Shown piece after piece: positions 1 to 8,236 of a DNA stretch of 20,603 bases. The position numbers and the translations under genes were made by a program. Position 1 is the stretch's first letter, and each line of letters begins with the position of its first letter. The DNA lies in contig BFEA01000612.1 of the NCBI GenBank assembly GCA_003427395.1, positions 675,442 to 696,044 of the forward strand, read 5' to 3'. The stretch is from Chara braunii. Its lineage: Eukaryota > Streptophyta > Charophyceae > Charales > Characeae. Under the pieces are notes generated by a model. It searched no databases, was not told the DNA's origin, and worked only from the letters and a program-made list of their open reading frames with translations.

Positions 1-349
1 ATTCTTTTTTTAGTCTCTCCTTGATTTCTTCCCAGGTAGTAGCACCTTCCATTAGCTCGTGAACTGCCAGTCTCGAATCAGTATCACAATAAGATAGGAG
101 GTGCTTAAGCCGTTGCTTATCTGTCCAGCCATAACTGAGTCCAAATAACTCATACTCGTCCAGGAATTCATTAACTTGAGGTCCTCTGAAGCAGGGAATT
201 TTCTTATCTAGCCTCTTTGCTATTGCAATGCCTGACCCTCCTTTGATTGTATGAACTTTCTCGACCAGTTCCCGTATAACCTCAACCAAGGCCTCTTCAT
301 TGGTCCCTGCAGATGTACTTGGTCTTGCTCGCCCTGCCATCTTGACCAT
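1..349 (-). CDS. Gag N-terminal region of a Ty3/Gypsy-like retroelement, left copy (partial)
   Basis: An ATG at 349-347 opens a frame of 116 codons with no stop up to the window edge. It is the same frame as the right-arm gag at 16734 but lacks that copy's stops. Gag forms the particle that packages element RNA. The residues show a start MVKMAGRARPST, a helical NEEALVEVIRELVEKV stretch, and then a capsid-like core with KKIPCFRGPQVNEFLDEY and ELFGLSYGWTDKQRL. Right-copy residues W and E at two positions here are stops there. A second in-frame Met at codon 4 (MAGRARPS) could be the real start. The gene lies 61 nt downstream of B4, exactly as in the right arm. The family call rests on the right copy, where the zinc knuckle and protease follow. 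Whether the rest is intact lies outside the window. Confidence 0.75.
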   Translation of the reverse strand, partial: MVKMAGRARPSTSAGTNEEALVEVIRELVEKVHTIKGGSGIAIAKRLDKKIPCFRGPQVNEFLDEYELFGLSYGWTDKQRLKHLLSYCDTDSRLAVHELMEGATTWEEIKERLKKE

Positions 350-410
350 ATAGTTTTTCCAAGTATTCCTTTCTCTTTCTGTGACTCTTGTCCTCTTTCT
401 TTTCTGCCCC

Positions 411-680
411 TCAATCTCTCACTCTTCTCGCAAGAGATACAGGCTCGTTCCTCTCCTCTCTTGTCTAGTCTATCCTCTTAGAGTTCTGTACATATACGGT
501 ATAAGCAATAATTGATTGGGTAGTGATCAAGTACAGTGCAATCCTTCTTAGCCTTCCTATGTAATCTTCAATCAATTCTTTCTCATCATCCCTACTCAGT
601 CTTCTGTCATACCTCTTTATAGTACCCTGGATCATAAAATATCGAGTCAGATCTATAATCTCATAATCAAATTGCATCAT
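411..680 (-). pseudogene. Family B ORF B4, left copy (one internal stop)
   Basis: A 90-codon frame from the ATG at 680 to the TGA at 411-413, with one in-frame TAG at 465-467. It starts MMQFDYEIIDLTRYF. The second half carries the family B signature: helix RRIAL, then IIAYTVYVQNS, a variable loop, and a final EPVSLARRVRD helix beyond the stop. The signature parallels B3 (ISYMLKV then RVSLARRI) and B1/B2 (IEYT-Y then EEARR). The ATG immediately follows the B3 stop with no intervening base, and gag starts 61 nt after its end. The right copy has stops at two other places (16565 and 16604), so the ancestral frame was probably open throughout. Function unknown. Confidence 0.6.
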
Positions 681-971
681 TTACATCCCGCTGTCGATCC
701 TTCTTGCAAGAGAGACCCGTTCCTGAAAAGTGTGGTATGATACTCTCTCAGTAGTTCCTTCTTTCACCACCTTTAACATATAGCTTATCTCAGTCTGATC
801 AGTAATAATTCTCAAAGCAGAATCTCTCATGCGATCTAAGAAAGACTGCAAAAACTCAAGCTCATCCAGGGTAGAAAAATTTATGTAAGAGATCCGAAGT
901 GTCCCCTCTACCTTGGCTACTCTACCTTCCAACACAACTCCTAGAGTCAACTGTTCAGTCAAACTGGGCAT
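681..971 (-). CDS. Family B ORF B3, left copy (open, 96 aa)
   Basis: Open 96-residue frame with ATG at 971-969 and stop at 683-681. It starts MPSLTEQLTLGVVLEG. Residues 45-70 (MRDSALRIITDQTEISYML) and the ending QERVSLARRIDSG align with the conserved second half of B1, B2 and B4, so it is a diverged member of family B. I see no signal peptide or membrane segment. The predicted pattern is helix, beta strand pair, helix. It starts 2 nt after the A4 stop, and its stop abuts the B4 ATG. This packing argues that these ORFs were translated from one transcript. The right-arm copy has three stops. I do not recognise the family and assign no function. Confidence 0.6.
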   Translation of the reverse strand: MPSLTEQLTLGVVLEGRVAKVEGTLRISYINFSTLDELEFLQSFLDRMRDSALRIITDQTEISYMLKVVKEGTTERVSYHTFQERVSLARRIDSGM

Positions 972-973
972 TG

Positions 974-1468
974 CTAATCATCATAAGCAACATCCGAAAG
1001 GTAGATCTCACATTGGACATAATCAGGGACCTCAAATATGTGTTCAAAGGTACTCAGGAGTAGGGATTTTATCATCACAGTGGAGTCTTTTTCTCTTGCT
1101 ATACCAATCTTTGCAATGGCTTCCAACAGAGGTATACAATCTCTCCTGCCTTTAATTCCCTTAGTAATTGAGAACTCAGGAAGCCTCTCAAATTGTCTTA
1201 CTTCTTTCCCCCAGGTTACTTTTATTTTAAACTTCTCAAGGCACTCTTTGGTTCTTATGAGACTAATATAAGCACCTGTCTGACGCTTCAAGTAGTCATC
1301 TTCCTTTTCTAGACCTGCCGGTCCATAAATCCTTACGTCTAGGCTACCTGTAGTCGGGAATTTGACCACTGGAATGTGAAATATTATTGGCCATCTCTCA
1401 CACGTCTCATATCTCAGGTTCACAAAAGGATTGTGACACCCTTTCACGTCATAGAGTCTACCCCTCAT
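974..1468 (-). CDS. Family A ORF A4, left copy (open, 164 aa)
   Basis: Open frame from ATG 1468 (MRGRLYDVKG) to TAG 976-974. It is the longest intact protein of the left arm. Around residues 30-50 it reads IIFHIPVVKFPTTGSLDVRIY, followed by a charged helix and EVRQFERLPEFSITKG. The block 'SLDVRIY' aligns with 'VYDVIIYVP' in A3 and 'VYDIHPYV' in A2, and the later segment (RRDCIPLLEAIAKI) falls where the other A proteins have their PP-PD...W segment. This places it as the most divergent A-family member. B3 follows after 2 nt. The right copy has an extra upstream ATG and one TGA at 15870 where this copy has Trp. No known domain recognised. Confidence 0.6.
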   Translation of the reverse strand: MRGRLYDVKGCHNPFVNLRYETCERWPIIFHIPVVKFPTTGSLDVRIYGPAGLEKEDDYLKRQTGAYISLIRTKECLEKFKIKVTWGKEVRQFERLPEFSITKGIKGRRDCIPLLEAIAKIGIAREKDSTVMIKSLLLSTFEHIFEVPDYVQCEIYLSDVAYDD

Positions 1469-1482
1469 AGTAGTTATCCTGG

Positions 1483-1977
1483 CTACTGAGAGTATTCTTC
1501 TTGGGATCTCTTCACTTTCAATGCAAACTTTATCATGGCATATCAGTTGTTTTTAGATAGATTAATATTAGGTAAGGGAGGGACTGAGAATCCATCAAAG
1601 ACAGTAAATCGAGTCGACCCCGTGAAACATTTGTTCTCTCTCTCAAACGTGTCTTTCTCTCTCAGTACTACCTTTTAAGCAAATCCTTAGCATCTCTCAT
1701 ACACCGCATCAGCACTTCTTTCTTTTGGAACATAGATTCTCACATCATACATATCCAGATCTGTGAAATAGAATGTCAATACCTATAATCATTCCTGTTT
1801 CCATCCTCTCTCGACCATCTCATACCTGACCACTTCATATGGAAATGTCTCTCTCTTGCTTAGAGTATTCAAAGACCTTAGGAGACCTTCAATCTTTTCT
1901 TGACTTGGACCTGAACCTCTGCCAAAATTTGACCTTCTTTGTCTGATTACTTCTGCTGAAACCTCTTCATCTCTCAT
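1483..1977 (-). pseudogene. Family A ORF A3, left copy (four stops)
   Basis: The frame runs from ATG 1977 (MRDEEVSAEVIRQRR) to a TAG at 1485-1483, 165 codons. In-frame stops lie at 1789 (TGA), 1783 (TAG), 1687 (TAA) and 1675 (TAA). The family A N-terminal signature is clear: LLRSLNTLSKRETFPYEVV. After the first stops the frame continues with LTFYFTDLDMYDVRIYVP and a P-PLP...NNW segment, so it stayed in one frame until recently. The ATG lies inside the end of A2, an 11-nt overlap (1967-1977) in a different frame. The right copy has only one stop, near its start. The C-terminus is longer than on the right because the right copy's TAA is CAA here. Confidence 0.65.
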
Positions 1978-2349
1978 GACTACTGTTTCTTTTCTCTCTT
2001 GTCGATACTATGTTGATTATCAAAAGCGAGTTAGTCCCATCACAATAGCTGTCAGGTATAGGAGGGATTGCAACAGTCTTGTATGTTACTGGCATTATAC
2101 CCCATTCCGCTTTCTTCTTTTGCTTGATCAAGTCTGTCTTTTCATCATAAATAAATTGGATCACGATCTCCCATAACCAATTAAAATTCTCACCAGCATT
2201 GCTGCCTCCTTCCTTGACATATGGTGAGTCAGCACTACACTGATGGTTGAGCCACATGAATGATAGCCCCAACAAGCCTCATACTTGTAAGGAAATATCC
2301 CTCTTGTAACAAATCTAGACAAATCTTTCAGAACTTCGTCGACCATCAT
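1967..2349 (-). pseudogene. Family A ORF A2, left copy (frameshifted by 31-nt deletion)
   Basis: Starts at ATG 2349 (MMVDEVLKDLSRF) and has the family A signature RGIFPYKYEACWGYHS, with Trp where the right copy has a stop. After VLTH the sequence lacks 31 nt present in the right arm (the segment encoding LEGDVYDIHP). The frame is lost there: the original frame stops at 2161, and the rest of the protein continues in another frame to the stop at 1967. That tail carries KEGGSNAGENFNWLWEIVI and PPIPDSYCDG, the family A C-terminal landmark. The end overlaps the A3 start by 11 nt. This copy cannot make the full protein. Role unknown. Confidence 0.65.
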
Positions 2350-3321
2350 TTGTCTTGATCCGTCTCACTCTCTTCCATTCAATTCTTTTTAGCGTGTTGG
2401 ACGACAGTTGGGCATACCTGATATCAGGCTCGATTCTCTCCAGTCAGCAACATCGATCTTCCTTATGATCCAGTGTGGTACCTCATACACGGAAGAAATA
2501 AATCTTATTTAGCAGTCATGATTCACAAGAAAATCGGGACTTAAATGAGAATAACAAAATTAATAGGAAGCTCACAGAAATGTCAACATTTCTCAGGTCC
2601 TAATCAATGCTCAAAGACGATGATGATGACCCAGGTTCGCTCCGGACACGAAATGTTTTTCATGTTTCCGGCAATGGCGTCATTTTTGTCGCACTTTTTT
2701 CAGTCGGGCCACTTTGGGCGACCGGAAAGCGAACAGCCTGTCACGCAGGGTTTTGTATGTGATTACAACAGATAAAATAAATTAAATAATGCAAATCCCT
2801 TCCTGTTGTCTGCGCCCGGCTTCGAGCGAGACCCTTCAATTGCGATCTTCGCCGGTCCCCGGTCTTATGAATCTTTTATTTTGATTCGGAACAGCAGAGA
2901 ATTATGCAAATAATAATCATAAAATTATGGGGTGTTATGCATGCATCAATTATGTCAATCTAATTTTGAGAACTGTGACAAAACATCCACGAAGACGATC
3001 ATCCAGCAAGAATAATGCAGAGAATAAGACTGACTGACTCAAGCAAAGACAACGTCAAATAAATGAGGGAAGAATGATAACTCATAATAGTCTCAGAAAG
3101 TACACATGAACAAGCATGGTCAACACCTCTCAAGAGTCCTCACTCATCCTTCTGGTCAGTCTCTTTCAATCTCTTTTCACTGATCTCTGGTGCCGAGACC
3201 CACGCCCACGTACAATCTAAGACTGAGGCTTCATGACAAAATGCCACCTGTAGCCAGCAAACTTTGAGCATGACCATCCAAGACACATGATACGGTAATT
3301 AACCATGAAGTAAGACTCCTC
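2350..3321. other. Non-coding interval between A1 and A2, left arm
   Basis: No convincing gene. Short frames exist but are not shared in frame with the right arm's equivalent (13729-14702). It is AT-rich except for a GC-rich block at about 2806-2870 that is almost unchanged between arms, while flanking DNA shows scattered differences. It contains an ATGCATGC palindrome at about 2937-2944. It could hold an internal promoter or a processing site, but nothing in the sequence proves that. Confidence 0.5.
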
Positions 3322-3825
3322 TCATAAAGTAGGCAGCCCGTCCACTTAAAAGACCCCTCGTCTGAGGCAGGGGTACTCGGTGGGCTCAGTCAGCGCCTCA
3401 ATGTCGATCACCGCCGGAGAGATGTACCTCTTTGCCAAACCGATCACGTCCAACCAACTCGTACCATCTGTGAGAAGTGAAGGGACTGAAGGGCTAGGAT
3501 AATCAGTGTAAAGCATCGGCCCAAAACTACGAATCGACGTAGTGCCACTCTCATCGAGCTCCCTCTCTCTCTGCTCAAGATATGCAGAGGCTGAGATTTA
3601 GACTGGATTAAAAAGTCCATGAGTCTCCTTGCCCTTTTTTAGGTAGGGTCTCAGATCGTGGATAGTGCCGTCAACAAAACTGGTCTAGACAACGAAAATT
3701 GATAGATCTCCCTGTCTGAAACCAATGGCGCTAACATACTGATAATGAAAAGCCTCTTTGCATAAGATCTGATTGAGGTTGGTCAGCACTGACTCGCTGA
3801 CCGGAGTAGACTGAACTGTGCTCAT
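3322..3825 (-). pseudogene. Family A ORF A1, left copy (three stops)
   Basis: 168-codon frame from ATG 3825 (MSTVQSTPVSESVL) to TGA 3324-3322. Premature stops lie at 3685 (TAG, a Gln codon on the right), 3598 (TAA) and 3346 (TAA). It retains the family A pattern: VLTNLNQI then HYQYVSAIGFRQGDLSIFVV near the N-terminus and PSVPSLLTDGTSWLDVI near the C-terminus, which corresponds to PPLPD...NNW in A3. The reading frame also extends upstream of the ATG into the 29-bp minisatellite without a stop, but that part has no ATG. The right copy (13225-13728) is fully open, so this is a decayed duplicate. Confidence 0.65.
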
Positions 3826-3949
3826 GAGTACTCTTGCCAATGCAAACCGACTAGATGGTCCCTGAGAACTGACTACCAAACTGATTGTAGGGAACCAATT
3901 GCCAGAAACTGATTGCTGGAAACTGATCGCTAACAACTGATTTCAGATA

Positions 3950-4112
3950 ATAAATTGCTGATTGATTGAATGTTGATGACTGATTGCTGATTAAATGATC
4001 ACTGATGACTAATTGCTGAGTAAATGGTCGCTGATGACTGATTGCTGAGTAAATGATTACTGATGACTGATTGCTGAGTAAATAATCGCTGATGACTGAC
4101 TGGTGAGTGTCC
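3950..4112. repeat. 29-bp minisatellite, left copy
   Basis: About six imperfect tandem units built on GATTGCTGAGTAAATG followed by a DCTGATGACT-like half. Unit starts fall at 3982, 4011, 4040 and 4069, exactly 29 bp apart. The right-arm counterpart is 12942-13115. Because 29 is not a multiple of three, any frame through it changes phase from unit to unit. It lies between B2 and A1. Confidence 0.85.
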
Positions 4113-4148
4113 GGGTAAGTGAGTTGTTCTTGCCTAGAGACAAAACAC

Positions 4149-4403
4149 TCACTGGTGGCTGCCAACAGTTCTCCTTGCTTCCTCAATACTACCTACAGAA
4201 GACATGGTGACACATAGTCTGCGGTCTCTATCATACAAGTAGTATGTGTACTCGATCTTTGTATGGTTCCTCGCGAGAGCCAGTGCGTGTTCCATCATCA
4301 TGATGGTCTGCTGATTGTATTCCTCAACAACACTCTCCCTCGAGGTCTCTGCAGCGTTCTGATACAGCGAGGAGGAGACTCTAACCGAGTTGTTGTTCTC
4401 CAT
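4149..4403 (-). CDS. Family B ORF B2, left copy (open, 84 aa)
   Basis: Open frame from ATG 4403 (MENNNSVRVSSSLYQ) to TGA 4151-4149. The second half (ALALARNHTKIEYTYYLY, DRDRRL, TMSSVGSIEEARRTVG) aligns closely with B1 (ALEQVKDQTLIEYTFYIH, GSDGRL, TLSSVESVEEARRRL). This pair is the clearest evidence that the B ORFs are paralogues. The predicted shape is an amphipathic helix, a beta-hairpin and a short helix ending in EEARR. No signal peptide or membrane span. The right copy carries a Ser-to-stop change at 12707. It is followed by the 29-bp minisatellite and A1. Function unknown. Confidence 0.6.
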   Translation of the reverse strand: MENNNSVRVSSSLYQNAAETSRESVVEEYNQQTIMMMEHALALARNHTKIEYTYYLYDRDRRLCVTMSSVGSIEEARRTVGSHQ

Positions 4404-4836
4404 ATTCTCACTGAATCCTCACAGCATCAGTTCACCCATCTTGAGACGGGTGACTCTCGGACGATCCAGGTATGAGAAGGCTATTGGGTAGGTTGCAATT
4501 TAAAGATGGTTGTTTCAAATGGTTGTTTCTTGTCGCTGCTGCTGGTTGCCATTCTTTGGTTATTGTTCTCTGGTTGTTGTTCCTGTGTTGCTGTTTGTCT
4601 GCTATCACTAAGATAGCAATTGGGAGAACAGTAGCTGCTCGTTAGAGAAAAGGGGTTGGTTGCTGATTAGGTAACTGACTGAAAATCGAATAGGAAAAAA
4701 AACAGATTGACTGCTGCTCAAATGCCAATTAATACAACGATTGTTCGTGTTCCGTCGATATACTAGGCGCTTGTTGTGATCCGTTTATAGAAACCTCCTT
4801 GTTTTCTCTAGTCTAAGTCGGCCTGAGGTGAGCTTG
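4404..4836. other. Non-coding interval between B1 and B2, left arm
   Basis: No gene seen. On the coding (minus) strand it is rich in CAA and CAG-like triplets and short A/T runs. It corresponds to 12181-12646 in the right arm, which carries a roughly 30-bp extra segment near B1. No feature beyond its membership in the inverted repeat. Confidence 0.5.
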
Positions 4837-5184
4837 TCACTTTCGGTGCCGAGGTAACCTTCTTCTCGCCTCCTCAACAGATTCTACCGACGAGAGGGTA
4901 CTGTGTAATCTCCCATCTGACCCATGAATGTAGAAGGTATACTCGATAAGTGTCTGGTCCTTCACTTGCTCTAAAGCTAGTTTCACCGTGAGTTTTTTCT
5001 GATAACAACGGCCGTGTATAACCCTTTCCTCCCAACCCTCACTTCTGTCTTGATGTTGAGTACAGGTCACTCTCAGTCTTTTCTCACCCTCCATCTTTCT
5101 GCAGAGCACCTCTCCTTTCACCTCAATACATAGAAACCCTGATGTCTGCCAAACGCTGCTTGCAGAATATGGGTAACTAGACAT
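4837..5184 (-). CDS. Family B ORF B1, left copy (open, 115 aa)
   Basis: Open frame from ATG 5184 (MSSYPYSASSVWQTSG) to the stop at 4837-4839. It is the longest B-family member. Residues from about 68 on (LALEQVKDQTLIEYTFYIHG, then RLHSTLSSVESVEEARRRL) are the defining family B segment, shared with B2 and more weakly with B3 and B4. An internal Met at about residue 31 (MEGEKRLRV) is the only available start in the right copy, where the first ATG is GTG and an Arg codon is TGA. It is the first ORF after the long leader and is separated from B2 by about 430 nt, unlike the tightly packed later ORFs. No known domain recognised. Confidence 0.55.
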   Translation of the reverse strand: MSSYPYSASSVWQTSGFLCIEVKGEVLCRKMEGEKRLRVTCTQHQDRSEGWEERVIHGRCYQKKLTVKLALEQVKDQTLIEYTFYIHGSDGRLHSTLSSVESVEEARRRLPRHRK

Positions 5185-6528
5185 AGATGAGGCGGGTAAC
5201 TGTACGTGGGTTCTGTGTTCGTTTTGTAGGGTCTATACCGAGTCTACTGAGTCCTCACTGATTTGCCGAGTCTGAGCTTATTTGCTTGTAGTGCCTGTGT
5301 TCGTCGTTTCCACGCATAAATGTTGGTTCTGCACTGAAATTACCTGAACTACGTTGAATGGCTTAAGTCTATTTTGATGCTTGCTCAACTTAGGTTTGTG
5401 TAGCCTGGACCTGGTTCAGGTCGTTGTCTGGATCAGGTAGTCAGAGTCTATTTTGGATCAGGAGAAAATTGTCTAAGTCGAATAAAATTTGTCTGAGTTG
5501 GATAAAAATTCCCTGAGTCGAATAAAAGTTGTCTGAGTCGTGAGTTGAATAAAAGTTATCTTAGTTGAATAAAAGTTGTTTGAGTCAAATAAAAGTTGTC
5601 TGAGTTGAGTAAAAGTTATCTGAGTTGAGTAAAAGTTGTCTGAGTCGACGTTAGGTTGCCTTGAGTTTGTTATAGTGTTCGTCTGAGTCGGGCTCGAGTT
5701 ATCCAATTTTTATCAGGATGGACTCGGACAAAGGTGACGAATCATCCAAAATATAGTCCGTTAAGCTTTCCAAGTCTGCCAGGTCCCTTGAGTTCACCCA
5801 GATTGGCTAGTCATCGATCAGGCCTCAATCACCTAAAATGAACTCAGAAAATTGAGCTTTGATTCGCCAAAGTTGACCCTTGGTCTGCAACAACTAGTTT
5901 GCCAAGCTCATTTTATTAGAATGAGTCTACCAGTCCGTGAATAAGACACCAAATACGAGTCCCCTCTTGGTTAGCAGCTCCGTAACATTGGTGCTAAATA
6001 CAGCTCGCTCTGGGCTGAATATCCCTGACAACGACCCGACTATTACATCAACCGAGTAGCCCTGGTCTCATGGCTCAACACTTAAGCCACCTGGCAGTTT
6101 CAGTCGAAACCTCCTTGCGCTGTAAGTGAACCCAAGTATCCGATCTCCAGGGCATGTATTATAAATCAGACGAGGCTGATATGCAAAGAAAAGGGACCTT
6201 CCGGTTCATTGTTTCTAGGCAAACTCGCTCAGGAGAAGCAATGCTTATTGGCTCTTTCTTTGCGGTAATCTTCTTCCCCCTTGTTTAGTTACAGTAGACT
6301 AAAACGATAGGGCAGAAGTTAGTCAATCGCCATCAAGTAAAAACTTGGCAAGGATATATAAGATCTTCCTCAACACTGACTTTCTCCTTTTCATTTACTC
6401 AAAGAAAATTAATATCCTAGAAAAACATAATCAGAGAATTTTCCCACCTCTCCACTGACAAAATAAAACCATTCAGCAAACTTCGAAAATAAAACTATAT
6501 TATTCAATCAAGAATCATGCCCATAGTC
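5185..6528. other. Leader region of the left arm, non-coding
   Basis: About 1.3 kb between the inner end of the arm and B1, matching 10422-11928 on the right. It has many stops in all frames and no frame conserved between arms. It contains the 20-bp minisatellite (5466-5646). By position it is the 5' untranslated leader of the element. The primer-binding site seen on the right (10366) is not present on this side, because homology ends before it. Confidence 0.55.
5466..5646. repeat. 20-bp minisatellite, left copy
   Basis: About nine units of a 20-bp motif, on the minus strand ACTCAGACAACTTTTATTCG with substitutions, plus one broken 7-nt unit. The right arm has about eleven units at 11304-11518. 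It is not protein coding. Confidence 0.85.
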
Positions 6529-6712
6529 ATCTAATTCGCAAGGACATCCGATCGGGCATTCCCCTACATATCACACAGGTATTCGCAGGCTTGTGCAATC
6601 ACACACTTAATTTGTCTCAGGACACAGACGAACTCATACCACTATTGACCATCATTCAATTAAAGTGAGCACTTATAAGCCTACGCCCTACGCTCCCTCA
6701 CGCTCATGCGGC

Positions 6713-6870
6713 CACACAGTGCAATCTCACAGTGTAACCACACAGTCCGGTTGGACGACGAGGTCACACGGTGCAGTCACACAGTGTACCCTCACAAATA
6801 CCGTTGCACGACGCAGTTGCGCAGTGTAGTCACATGGCACGATCAACACCGTGCAGTCTCACACAGATGA
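6713..6870. repeat. CACA/GTG-rich imperfect tandem repeat
   Basis: Diverged units built on CACACAGTG and GTTGNACGACG. The GTTGNACGACG motif occurs at 6750 and 6803, 53 bp apart, and each is followed by a GTGNAGTCACA block. Degenerate, no coding content. Confidence 0.55.
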
Positions 6871-6955
6871 AGAAAGAGGAAAAAGGAAAAAAAAGGAAGA
6901 GTCTCAATCCCAATTGTACTTTCAATCTGCATCCCTGCAAGGCTTAAGCGACAAA

Positions 6956-7197
6956 TATAAAGACTGCGTGCCCCTTTTTCCTCGCCAAGAGTTCAAATAT
7001 ACTACTCAACACAGGAAAGAAAGAAAAAAGAACATTCGTTGGACATCCGCCCACACCAAGATTATCCAATCACTTTATCCTCGCCAATTCTCTTTATTTG
7101 TGGTCTATATGCTGTGTTCTCTCGCGGCTTGCGCTTTTCAGATGCCCATTATGGGACAGGGGTTTTCCCCTGTCCACCCGCTCATGCAGTCTACCGG
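6956..7197. repeat. 242-bp duplicated segment, first copy
   Basis: Begins TATAAAGACTGCG and ends CTACCGG. It appears base-for-base identical to 7236-7477 and is separated from it only by the sequencing adapter, so at most one of the two copies is genomic. Within it is a perfect hairpin, GGACAGGGG-TTTT-CCCCTGTCC, at 7154-7175. Confidence 0.95.
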
Positions 7198-7235
7198 CTG
7201 TCTCTTATACACATCTAGATGTGTATAAGAGACAG
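7198..7235. other. Nextera mate-pair junction adapter (contaminant)
   Basis: CTGTCTCTTATACACATCT is followed immediately by its exact reverse complement. This is the Tn5 mosaic end in head-to-head arrangement, the junction adapter of Nextera mate-pair libraries (established knowledge). It is not genomic. Translations across it give the well-known artefact peptides containing YTHLDVYKRQ and MCIRDS. Confidence 0.99.
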
Positions 7236-7477
7236 TATAAAGACTGCGTGCCCCTTTTTCCTCGCCAAGAGTTCAAATATACTACTCAACACAGGAAAGA
7301 AAGAAAAAAGAACATTCGTTGGACATCCGCCCACACCAAGATTATCCAATCACTTTATCCTCGCCAATTCTCTTTATTTGTGGTCTATATGCTGTGTTCT
7401 CTCGCGGCTTGCGCTTTTCAGATGCCCATTATGGGACAGGGGTTTTCCCCTGTCCACCCGCTCATGCAGTCTACCGG
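7236..7477. repeat. 242-bp duplicated segment, second copy
   Basis: Same 242 bp as 6956-7197, starting at the base after the adapter. Past its end the sequence continues with new DNA (TGGTCTAACATT), whereas the first copy runs into the adapter. This is what a short fragment circularised on itself through the adapter would give when built into a contig. Confidence 0.95.
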
Positions 7478-8086
7478 TGGTCTAACATTTGTCTAGTTCC
7501 AAGATGATCGGTTAATAATGATCGATCGTCCCAATATATTAAAACGGGTGAAGGAAAGAAAACTAATGATAAGAGAACAGGGGAAATTATCTTGCAATGT
7601 GGCCTGCCGTTTCTGAGGGTTTGGCAAGGACATTCAGGAGGAAGAGTGTCAATGACCTTGATAGCAGTGCCAGTCGTAGGTCTGAACTCACTCGAGGGTT
7701 GCAAGACAGATAGTCATCAGTGCAGGCGCACCAGCCGGTAAGTGAAAAACGCTTTCAGGGGAGTGAGACTCTCACAACGGCTAGTTCTTTATCGAACTGT
7801 TCACGCACACTTCGACCACTTTAATGATAACGCCAACAGAACCACCCGAGCCGAACTCTCTACTCCCTCCACCCTCCCTCTCACTCCTCCCTCGTCTGCC
7901 TGACCACCGTGGGGGTGCACGCCGAAGCATCTCCTAACCGAGATCGTGCCGTCAAACGGCTACTGGATGGGGTTAGCGAAAACTAGCAGCGTCCCTCGTA
8001 CTAAAAAGAGCTCATCCATACCTGAAACAAAGCCGAGTCACTTCTGGCGAATACTCAAAGAGTCACGGAGGCTGGTTGCTCTGACG

Positions 8087-8236
8087 TGTCACAGAGGCTT
8101 GTCGTGACTCATCAATCACAATGTACTCTGAGCGAGNGTGAAGACAAACAGTTGACCAGCATGTCACGGAGGTTCACCGCGGCTTATTAGCCACAAAATG
8201 CTCTAAGCACGCGCGAAGACAACGGTTGAGGTCAAC
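8087..8236. repeat. 75-bp diverged tandem duplication
   Basis: TGTCACAGAGGCTT at 8087 and TGTCACGGAGGTT at 8162 begin two 75-bp units that share GCTTNNNNG, CTCTNAGC and GAAGACAA blocks. A partial unit (GTCACGGAGGCT) precedes them at about 8062. One N at 8137. Non-coding. Confidence 0.6.

Larger units (their letters stand above)
1..6528 (-). repeat. Left arm of giant inverted repeat
   Basis: Reverse complement of about 10422-17083, collinear along its whole length. Anchors I matched by hand: 6521-6528 with 10422-10429 at the inner end, 4837-5184 with the B1 region at 11929-12180, and 1-60 with about 17024-17083 at the outer end. The coordinate sum drifts from 16950 to about 17084, so the arms differ by a net of about 130 bp of small indels, partly minisatellite copy number and a 31-nt deletion in A2. 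Hand comparison gives about 20 differences in 240 bp across B1 and about 8 in 60 at the outer end. The arm is cut by the window edge, so its true length is unknown. Its ORFs read leftwards, away from the centre. Confidence 0.95.

Noticed and set aside
220-414. 64-codon minus-strand frame
   Set aside because: Out-of-frame shadow of the gag start (1-349), which is the conserved frame.
6851-7496. Several overlapping plus-strand frames of 60-130 codons
   Set aside because: They read through the sequencing adapter or through the artefactual duplicate and share no similarity with each other beyond that duplication.
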